Assembly: GCA_021801615.1 (NCBI GenBank)
Contig: JAJYXS010000004.1
Coordinates: 1 to 9,220, forward strand
Direction of reading: 5' to 3'
Length of the DNA: 9,220 nt
Origin: Actinomycetes bacterium
Lineage (GTDB): Bacteria > Actinomycetota > Acidimicrobiia > Acidimicrobiales > RAAP-2
The notes beneath the pieces are model-generated. The model made no database searches. It saw nothing but the letters and a program-made list of their open reading frames with translations, and was not told where the DNA came from. Made by a program: the position numbers and the translations under genes. Shown piece by piece: positions 1-4,890 of the stretch. Each line of letters begins with the position of its first letter. The first letter of the stretch is position 1.

Positions 1-123
1 TGCTACTCACCCGTTCGCCACTAGGTCTTCACCGGTGTTGCCACCGGATGGACCTCGTTCGACTTGCATGTATTAAGCACGCCGCCAGCGTTCGTCCTGA
101 GCCAGGATCAAACTCTCCATCGA
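1..123 (-). rRNA. rrs: 16S ribosomal RNA, 5' end (partial)
   Basis: Read on the minus strand, this is the start of a bacterial small-subunit rRNA. The universal AGAGTTTGATC (27F) site is at 116-106, followed by CTGGCTCAG, then GACGAACGCTGGCGGCGTGC and the TACATGCAAGTCGAACG block, and ending in GGCGAACGGGTGAGTA at the window edge. The mature 5' end is placed by analogy with E. coli numbering, about seven bases before AGAGTTTGATC, so it is good to a few bases. The V1 helix is short. Only about the first 120 bases are in the window; the rest of the rRNA operon lies to the left, outside it. The wording of the conserved blocks suits an actinomycete; a closer placement needs the full gene. Confidence 0.97.
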
Positions 124-453
124 GACTCCCGCGGCGGCCCGGAGGCCGTCGCGAAGAATCAGAGAGCCGGCCGGGACGGACTCAACGTCGCCGGCCGACG
201 ACAGACCGAAAGGCGCGCTCCGAGGAGCGTCCTGTCCGGCCTGCCAATGCTGCATACCTTCTTGACGCACGACCCCGGGACGTTCGCCCGGAGCCGCCCG
301 CACTGGCTTTTGGCTCTCGCTCTTCCGTTTTCAAGGAGCGACCGGGCACTCGCCCCGGGGGGCGTCGATGCCGGGTCTGAGCAGGCCGCGGTGAGTCATC
401 ACCGAGATCCGCTTCATCTCGCCGGACGGCTCCGACAGGGCCGGTTCGGCGGG
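124..453 (-). other. pre-16S rRNA leader
   Basis: This is the transcribed spacer between the inferred rRNA transcription start (about 453) and mature 16S. It contains no convincing gene. In transcript order it holds a 6-bp hairpin with a 4-nt loop at 404-389, a boxB/boxA pair at 358-327, and several compact GC hairpins. These include 229-216 (5-bp stem, 4-nt loop), 200-186 (5-bp stem) and 152-131 (9-bp stem with one A-C mismatch and a UCCG loop). The last one sits about 10 nt before mature 16S and is a candidate for part of the processing region. The 3' partner strand of the usual 16S processing stem lies outside the window, so the cleavage site cannot be checked here. Confidence 0.7.
327..358 (-). 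promoter_or_regulatory. rrn antitermination boxB-like hairpin plus boxA
   Basis: On the minus strand 340-327 reads CGCTCCTTGAAAAC, close to the boxA element (type TGCTCTTTGAAAAC) that loads NusB/NusE on rRNA transcripts to prevent premature Rho termination. Immediately upstream, 358-342 can fold as a 6-bp GC hairpin with one bulged G and a GAGT loop, the position expected for boxB. The placement between a strong promoter and the 16S gene supports the call. The family role is established knowledge. The boxB call rests only on position and folding by eye. Confidence 0.7.
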
Positions 454-459
454 ATGTTC

Positions 460-488
460 ACTGTACCAGCGATGAGACGGAGCGTCAA
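460..488 (-). promoter_or_regulatory. rRNA operon promoter (sigma70 type)
   Basis: On the minus strand the -35 hexamer TTGACG is at 488-483 and the -10 hexamer TACAGT at 465-460, separated by exactly 17 bp. This predicts a start near 453, which gives a leader of about 330 nt before 16S. Both hexamers are close to the consensus (TTGACA / TATAAT), the spacing is ideal, and boxA lies downstream, so this is the best promoter for the rRNA operon. Actinomycete rRNA operons often have more than one promoter; no second one of equal quality was found further upstream. Confidence 0.75.
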
Positions 489-602
489 CCGGGCCAAGAG
501 GCTCAGCTGCGCCGCTCGGCGCTGGGCCAGGAGCCCATCATAGGGGTGGCCACGGGGCCTCGACCGGCCAGCGGCGACCAGCCAGCTCCAAGCGATGCCG
601 CG

Positions 603-642
603 CCCCGGCTCCCCGGCGCCCCGGCGCCCCGGCTCCCCGGCG
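603..642 (-). repeat. five 8-bp tandem repeats forming a G-quadruplex motif
   Basis: On the plus strand there are five head-to-tail copies of CCCCGGCK (603-610 T, 611-618 G, 619-626 G, 627-634 T, 635-642 G), with a degenerate CCCGAGCA after them. The minus strand, which is the transcribed sense here, therefore has five GGGG runs separated by four-base loops (AGCC or CGCC). This satisfies a standard intramolecular G-quadruplex pattern. The repeat lies in the noncoding gap between the smr stop (708) and the rRNA promoter -35 box (488). It could act at the DNA level upstream of the rRNA promoter or in the 3' RNA of smr. The repeats can also pair as GGCGCC stems, so the fold is not certain. Confidence 0.85.
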
Positions 643-707
643 CCCGAGCATTGTTGCGCCCCCGGTCGGCGGAGAGCCGATGTTGGCGCGTGCGATGCCC
701 GGCGAGC

Positions 708-968
708 TCACTTCCAGCGGAAGTGGACGAAGATCCGGCCGAAGTTCTTCGAGTCCTTCTCGACACGGTGGTAGCGGGCACGGACGTCCTTTCGGTCGAG
801 GTAGCGAAGGACCCGCTTCTTGAGCTGCCCCGATCCCTTGCCGGGGATGATCTCCACCAACGTCGCCTTCTTCGCCTCGGCCTCGTCGAGGACTTGCTCG
901 AGGGCACGGTCGATCTCGTCTCCCTTGTTGTAGAGGCCGTGGAGATCGAGGACCAGCTTGGCGGCCAT
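708..968 (-). CDS. stand-alone Smr-domain protein
   Basis: This 86-residue protein consists almost entirely of one Smr domain, the fold named after the C-terminus of MutS2. The signature LDLHG is at residues 7-11. The glycine loop IIPGKGSG at 40-47 is followed by the LKKRVLRYL helix at 49-57, and the protein ends with a strand FGRIFVHFRW. In characterised relatives Smr domains bind nucleic acids and can nick DNA or cut RNA; here the target is unknown. The start is ATG with a modest GAAGGG Shine-Dalgarno about nine bases upstream. It begins 36 bp after the stop of the amine oxidoreductase gene on the same strand, so it may be the last gene of that operon or have its own signal (see the palindrome at 993-1006). 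It is followed by the rRNA promoter region. No MutS2 ATPase portion is present. Confidence 0.88.
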   Translation of the reverse strand: MAAKLVLDLHGLYNKGDEIDRALEQVLDEAEAKKATLVEIIPGKGSGQLKKRVLRYLDRKDVRARYHRVEKDSKNFGRIFVHFRWK

Positions 969-992
969 GGTGCGACGCCCTTCGAACCGCCC

Positions 993-1006
993 GACCCGAT
1001 CGGGTC
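993..1006. promoter_or_regulatory. 14-bp perfect palindrome at the oxidoreductase stop codon
   Basis: GACCCGATCGGGTC is a perfect palindrome covering the stop codon of the amine oxidoreductase gene (TGA at 1007-1005) and lying 25 bp upstream of the smr start. As RNA it could only form a short stem by giving up central pairs, and no U tract follows, so it is a poor intrinsic terminator. As DNA it has the symmetry of a dimeric repressor site. Its role is unknown; it may also be chance in such GC-rich sequence. Confidence 0.4.
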
Positions 1007-2435
1007 AGTGCCCCCCGAGCATGCCGCTCATCCGCTGCGCGAGCCACGAGGGACGCCCTCGGCGCTCCTCGGTGCGGTCGGCCAGCTGCATGCCGACGAG
1101 GCCCGCGTTGATGCCCAGCCAGCGCAGCGGCTCGGGCTCCCACTGCCGCCAGCGGTGGCCCACCCACGGGAGCGTCACGAGGTCGGTCTCCCTCCCGGTC
1201 ACGAGGTCGGCGAGCGTGCGACCCGCGAGGTTGGTGGTCGACACCCCGTCCCCCACGTAGCCCCCAGCCCAGGCGATGCCGGTCTCGGGGTCCAGGCCGA
1301 CCGAGGAGTGCCAGTCCCGCGGGATGCCGATCGGGCCGCCCCAGCGATGGGTGACCGCCGCGTCGCGCGCGCCGGGGAACAGGTCCACGAGCACCCGGCG
1401 GAGCTCCTCGTGCACCTTCGCGTCCCGGTCGTAGGCCGGCCGGATCCCCGAGCCGAAGTGGTACGGCGCGCCGCGCCCCCCGAAGGCGAGGCGCCCGTCG
1501 GCGGTCCGCTGCCCGTAGATGACGACGTGGCGGTGGTCCGAGAAGGTCTCGCGGCAAGAGAGCCCGGCCTCCTCCCAGAAGGCGTCGTCGAGCGGCTCGG
1601 TCGCGATCATGAGCGAATAGACGGGCGCGAGGGTCCTGCGCTCGCCGGGGAGCGTGGGGGTCCACGCCTCGAGCGCGCGCACGACGACGTCGGCGCGCAC
1701 CGTGCCCTGCGCGGTGACCGCTTCGGGACGGCGACGCAAGGCCGCCCCGTTGCCCCCGCGCCCACCCGGACGGATCGCGAGGACCGGGGTCCCCTCGAAG
1801 ATGGTCACCGCGCGGCGCTCGACCGCGTCGGCGAGGCCGCGAGCCAGTCGGGCGGGGTGGATCGCCGCGCAGTGCGGCGTGTAGGTGGCCCCGAGCACCC
1901 GAGTCGCGCCGATGCGCGCACGCGCCGGTCCTGCGTCGAGCCACGCCAGGTCCGCCTCGCCGCCACCCAGACGCCTGGCCTCTGCGACCTCTTCCTTGGC
2001 ACGCGTCACCTGTGCCGTGCCGCGCGCGGCCACGACGGTCCCTCCCTTGGCGAAGTGGCAGTCGATCCCGTCCTCTGCGGCCGCGCGCCCCACTTCATCG
2101 ACGGTCTCCTGCATCGCCGCGCGCATGCGGCGTGCCGCGTCCAGGCCGTGCTCGGCGGCGAGCTTGGCGTCGGAAGCGGCGAAGAGCGCGGAGCACCATC
2201 CGCCGTTGCGGCCCGACGCCCCGAAGCCGGCCACCTGGGACTCGAGCACCGCGATGCGCAAGCCGGGGTCCGCGACCGCGAGGTAGCGCGCGGTCCACAG
2301 CCCCGAGTAGCCGGCGCCGACGACCGCGACGTCGACGTCCAGGTCGCCCGGCAAGCCCGGGCGCGTGCGCAGGTCCCCGGGCAGCGTGTCCCACCACAGG
2401 GACAGCCCGCGCCGGTCGCGCTCGGTAACGTCCAT
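1005..2435 (-). CDS. FAD-dependent amine oxidoreductase (DAO family, PuuB-like)
   Basis: This is a 476-residue DAO-family flavoenzyme of the type that includes gamma-glutamylputrescine oxidase (PuuB/OrdL). After an N-terminal stretch containing LSLWWDTLPG, the Rossmann FAD motif GAGYSG is at residues 40-45. The family hallmark GASGRNGGW follows at 72-80, and the C-terminal FAD-contacting stretch GGYVGDGVSTTNLAGRT is at about 391-407. Such enzymes oxidise a C-N bond to an imine that hydrolyses to an aldehyde plus amine. The ATG at 2435 is chosen because it is preceded by GAGGAGAGG at ideal spacing; the reading frame stays open far upstream, but that part is antisense-like and overlaps the aminotransferase gene. 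It lies 65 bp after that gene on the same strand, so the two are probably cotranscribed. No gamma-glutamylputrescine ligase is nearby, so the substrate may be a free amine or amino acid instead. Confidence 0.88.
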   Translation of the reverse strand: MDVTERDRRGLSLWWDTLPGDLRTRPGLPGDLDVDVAVVGAGYSGLWTARYLAVADPGLRIAVLESQVAGFGASGRNGGWCSALFAASDAKLAAEHGLDAARRMRAAMQETVDEVGRAAAEDGIDCHFAKGGTVVAARGTAQVTRAKEEVAEARRLGGGEADLAWLDAGPARARIGATRVLGATYTPHCAAIHPARLARGLADAVERRAVTIFEGTPVLAIRPGGRGGNGAALRRRPEAVTAQGTVRADVVVRALEAWTPTLPGERRTLAPVYSLMIATEPLDDAFWEEAGLSCRETFSDHRHVVIYGQRTADGRLAFGGRGAPYHFGSGIRPAYDRDAKVHEELRRVLVDLFPGARDAAVTHRWGGPIGIPRDWHSSVGLDPETGIAWAGGYVGDGVSTTNLAGRTLADLVTGRETDLVTLPWVGHRWRQWEPEPLRWLGINAGLVGMQLADRTEERRGRPSWLAQRMSGMLGGH

Positions 2436-2500
2436 CGGCCAACCTCTCCTCGGGTCGCTCTTCTGCGCGGCGCCCGCCGGCACCGCTGCGGATCCGCTGC

Positions 2501-3910
2501 TCAGATCCGCCGCTGCGCCTCGGTCAGCACGTCCCGGAGGATCTGCACCATGAGGTCGATCTCCTCGTGGCCGCAGATGAGCGGCGGGGACAGCTGGATC
2601 ACCGGGTCTCCGCGGTCGTCCGCCCGGCAGATGAGCCCCGCCTCGAACAGCGCCCCGGAGAGGAACCCCCGCAAGAGGTGCTCGCTCTCCGCGTCGTCGA
2701 AGGACTCCTTGGTCGCCTTGTCCTTCACGAGCTCGATGCCGTAGAAGAACCCCTCGCCGCGCACGTCCCCGACGATCGGCAGGTCGTAGAGCGACTCGAG
2801 CGACGACCGGAAGTAGTCGCGGTTGCTCCGCACGTGCTCGAGGATGTGCTCGCGTTCGAAGACGTCGATGTTGGCGAGCGCGACCGCGCAGCTCACGGGG
2901 TGCCCGGCGAAGGTGAAGCCGTGGGCAAAGCTTGCGTTGCCCTCGAGGAACGGCGCGATGATCCTGTCGCTCGCGATCATGGCGCCCAGTGGGGCGTACC
3001 CGCTGGTCAAGCCCTTGGCGACCGTGATGATGTCGGGCTCGTAGCCGAAGCGCTGCGACCCGAAGTACTCCCCGAGCCGGCCGAAGGCGCAGATCACCTC
3101 GTCGGACACGAACAGGACGCCGTGGCGGTCGCAGATCTGGCGGACGCGTTCGAAGTACCCCGGCGGCGGCGGGAAGCAGCCGCCGGCGTTCTGGACCGGC
3201 TCGAGGTAGACGGCCGCGACGGTCTCGGGACCCTCGCGCTCGATCGTGCGCTCGATCTCGTCCGCGGCCCAGCGTCCGAACGCCTCGATGTCGTCTGCGT
3301 GCTCGGGTGCCCGGTAGAAGTTGGTGTTGGGAACCTTGACCGCGCCGGGCATGAGCGGCTCGAAGGGCGTCCGGAGGCTCGGGATCGAGGTGATCGCGAG
3401 GGCTCCCATGGTCGTCCCGTGGTAGGCGATGTCGCGGCTGATCACCTTGTATCGCCACGGCTCGCCCTTCATCCTGAAGTACTGCCTGGCGAGCTTCAGC
3501 GCCGACTCGACGGCCTCCGAGCCCCCAGAGGTGAAGAAGACTCGGTTGAGGTCGCCGGGCGCGAGCTCCGCGAGCCGGTCGGCGAGCTCGATCGCCCTTG
3601 GGTGCGCGTAGGTCCACAGCGGGAAGTAGGCGAGCTCTCCCGCCTGCTTGGCCGCTGCCTCACCCAGCTCGTAGCGCCCGTGCCCCAGCTGGCTCACGAA
3701 GAGCCCCGCGAGCCCGTCCAGGTAGCGCTTCCCGTGCTGGTCCCAGACGTAGGCGCCTTCGCCGCGCACCATCACCGGCACCTCGTGCTGGTCGCTGTAG
3801 ACGCCGAGGCGCGTGAAGTGCATCCACAGGTGCCGCCGCGCGCGCTCGCTCAGCGCGTCGCCTGCGTCTCCTTCGAAGTCGACGGTGTGGGTCTCGTACT
3901 CAGAAGTCAT
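2501..3910 (-). CDS. class III PLP aminotransferase (putrescine/omega-amine:pyruvate type)
   Basis: This 469-residue fold-type I PLP enzyme is of full family length. It has the cofactor phosphate loop TSGGSEAVESALKL at about 127-140 and the ring-stacking YHG at 163-165. The EPV segment is at 237-239, the PLP-nitrogen aspartate D270 lies in SDEV, and the Schiff-base lysine K299 lies in ITVAKGLTSGYAPLGA. The overall style (HLWMHFTRLG near the start, NRVFFTSGG, FTFAGHPVSCAVALANID) matches the omega-amino acid/putrescine:pyruvate branch (SpuC-like) rather than ornithine or acetylornithine aminotransferases. The expected reaction is amine plus pyruvate to aldehyde plus alanine. The start codon overlaps the regulator's stop as ATGA (3910-3907), which suggests translational coupling. 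With an aminobutyraldehyde dehydrogenase and alanine dehydrogenase nearby, putrescine or another diamine is the favoured substrate; beta-alanine or GABA remain possible. Confidence 0.92.
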   Translation of the reverse strand: MTSEYETHTVDFEGDAGDALSERARRHLWMHFTRLGVYSDQHEVPVMVRGEGAYVWDQHGKRYLDGLAGLFVSQLGHGRYELGEAAAKQAGELAYFPLWTYAHPRAIELADRLAELAPGDLNRVFFTSGGSEAVESALKLARQYFRMKGEPWRYKVISRDIAYHGTTMGALAITSIPSLRTPFEPLMPGAVKVPNTNFYRAPEHADDIEAFGRWAADEIERTIEREGPETVAAVYLEPVQNAGGCFPPPPGYFERVRQICDRHGVLFVSDEVICAFGRLGEYFGSQRFGYEPDIITVAKGLTSGYAPLGAMIASDRIIAPFLEGNASFAHGFTFAGHPVSCAVALANIDVFEREHILEHVRSNRDYFRSSLESLYDLPIVGDVRGEGFFYGIELVKDKATKESFDDAESEHLLRGFLSGALFEAGLICRADDRGDPVIQLSPPLICGHEEIDLMVQILRDVLTEAQRRI

Positions 3911-4533
3911 CTGGTCCCCCAGGAGTAGGTCTGCTTGGCAAGCTTCAGGTACACGAAGGACTCGGTGCTCCGCACGCCCGGGATGGAGCGGAACGAGTCG
4001 TTGAGCAGGCGGAACAGGGCGTCGTCGTCCTCGCAGACGACTTCCACGAGCAGGTCGAACGAACCCGCGCAGATCACGACGTAGTCGACCTCGTCGAGCT
4101 CCGACAGCTTGTCGGCGACCTTGCGAAGGTCACCTTCGACCCGGACCCCCACCATCGCTTGGCGGTAGAAGCCCAGCTGCAGCGGGTCGGTGACGGCGAC
4201 GATCTGCATGACGCCTGCCTCGCGCAGCCGCTGGACCCGCCGGCGCACCGCCGCCTCGGACAGGCCGACCTCCTCGGCGATCGTCCCGTAGGGAAGGCGG
4301 CCGTCCCTCTGGAGGGACTCGATGATCGCCCGGTTGCCGTCGTCGAGCAGCCCCGAGGGGCCGCTGCCCGGCTGGCTCGCCGCGACGGCCCCGTGCTGCT
4401 CCCCGTCGCCTGCCGCAGCCCCGGGTGCTCGGCGAGCGCCGGGAGGTGTCTCGTGGCCGCTCTGCGCGCCCGCCCGCTCAGACGTGACCGCGTGCTCGCG
4501 TCCGTGGCCGTGGCCGTCACCGGCGAGCCGCAC
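3907..4533 (-). CDS. Lrp/AsnC family transcriptional regulator, N-terminally extended
   Basis: The last 147 residues are a complete Lrp/AsnC protein. They contain a winged helix-turn-helix (LLDDGNRAIIESLQRDGRLP through GLSEAAVRRRVQRLREAGVM) and then the RAM/ligand domain, with its typical AGSFDLLVEV stretch. With the GTG at 4533 the protein is 208 residues, and the first 61 are Gly/Ala/Pro/His-rich without recognisable fold. I choose this GTG because GGGGAGAGG lies just upstream and no ATG, GTG or TTG occurs between it and the HTH domain. A TTG at 4626 (239 residues) and a GTG at 4734 are weaker alternatives. It overlaps the aminotransferase start by ATGA and is divergent from the aldehyde dehydrogenase, so it is the likely local regulator of both arms. 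Its ligand cannot be read from sequence; an amino acid or polyamine-derived signal is an inference. Confidence 0.88.
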   Translation of the reverse strand: MRLAGDGHGHGREHAVTSERAGAQSGHETPPGARRAPGAAAGDGEQHGAVAASQPGSGPSGLLDDGNRAIIESLQRDGRLPYGTIAEEVGLSEAAVRRRVQRLREAGVMQIVAVTDPLQLGFYRQAMVGVRVEGDLRKVADKLSELDEVDYVVICAGSFDLLVEVVCEDDDALFRLLNDSFRSIPGVRSTESFVYLKLAKQTYSWGTR

Positions 4534-4690
4534 GCGCCCTCTCCCCGAGGAGCGGCCGCCCCTGGGGCGCGCACCGCCGAGCGGGGCGCTGGCGCTGTCG
4601 CCGTCGTGGGGTCGTGTCAGGCTCAAGTCGGACGTCCTCAGGTTGTCGGGCGGCCGGGTGCCCGAGAGCGGACGTTCGGCTGCACGACGA

Positions 4691-4718
4691 ATTCTGTCAG
4701 ATTTTGGCGCTTCGTCAA
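4691..4718 (-). promoter_or_regulatory. candidate promoter of the lrp-aminotransferase operon
   Basis: On the minus strand TTGACG (4718-4713) and CAGAAT (4696-4691) are spaced by 16 bp in a locally AT-richer stretch, predicting a start near 4685 and a leader of about 150 nt to the GTG at 4533. A second candidate lies upstream: a perfect TTGACA (4775-4770) with a weak TACGAG (4753-4748) at 16 bp. I cannot decide between them by eye. Confidence 0.45.
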
Positions 4719-4815
4719 GTGATTCGGTCGTCACAACCCGAAAAGATCTCGTAAACCGCTCTCCACGCTTGTCAACGCCCGCAGAATCTGGGATCGTTGA
4801 CGTGTCGGCGCGGTC

Positions 4816-4859
4816 GGTCGCGCCCCCAGGGCGGGAGCGGGCGCTACCCACCCGCGACC
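4816..4859 (+). promoter_or_regulatory. foldable 5' leader of the aldehyde dehydrogenase gene
   Basis: Two stems are possible: an outer GGTCGCG (4816-4822) with CGCGACC (4853-4859), and an inner GCGCCC (4820-4825) with GGGCGC (4839-4844). They share three bases, so they either compete or combine as GGTC/GACC plus the inner stem. The structure ends 21 bases before the Shine-Dalgarno. It matches no riboswitch class that I recognise, and GC-rich leaders fold readily by chance. Confidence 0.3.
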
Positions 4860-4890
4860 CAGACGGTCCAACGCGATGAGGGAGGAACCG

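Larger units (their letters stand above)
4534..4890. other. divergent control region between regulator and aldehyde dehydrogenase
   Basis: This is 357 bp without a convincing gene. The right two-thirds (about 4675-4800) are AT-richer than anything else in the window and hold the promoter candidates for the leftward operon. An inverted repeat GTCAACG (4771-4777) / CGTTGAC (4795-4801), with centres 24 bp apart, overlaps the perfect TTGACA, and a palindrome-like CTTCGTCAAG lies at 4710-4719. These are candidate binding sites for the adjacent Lrp-type protein. I found no clear -10/-35 pair for the rightward gene. A GC-rich foldable leader at 4816-4859 precedes its Shine-Dalgarno, GGAGGA at 4881-4886. 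Confidence 0.6.

Noticed and set aside
537..542. TATGAT on the minus strand as the -10 of a second rRNA promoter.
   Set aside because: The hexamer is good, but nothing resembling TTGACA lies 16-18 bp upstream, so it was not annotated; it remains possible as a weak promoter.
48..543. Open frames on both strands over the 16S start and rRNA leader.
   Set aside because: They overlap rRNA and its leader, with no domain and no ribosome binding site; noncoding.
546..2744. A long plus-strand open frame over smr and the oxidoreductase.
   Set aside because: It has no recognisable domain, is antisense to two genes with clear motifs, and shows the Arg/Pro/Ala bias of a shadow frame.
2436..3617. Upstream extension of the amine oxidoreductase frame, which would give an 870-residue fusion.
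   Set aside because: The extension is Arg-rich shadow sequence overlapping the aminotransferase in another frame. The DAO protein has a natural ATG with GAGGAGAGG at 2435.
2567..3928. A plus-strand open frame of about 450 codons opposite the aminotransferase.
   Set aside because: Composition (Val/Glu/Arg/His-rich, no domain) is typical of the complement of a GC-rich gene; the aminotransferase is intact on the other strand.
4534..4734. Longer Lrp protein from TTG 4626 or GTG 4734.
   Set aside because: The added sequence looks noncoding, overlaps the likely promoter region, and the GTG at 4533 has the better Shine-Dalgarno.
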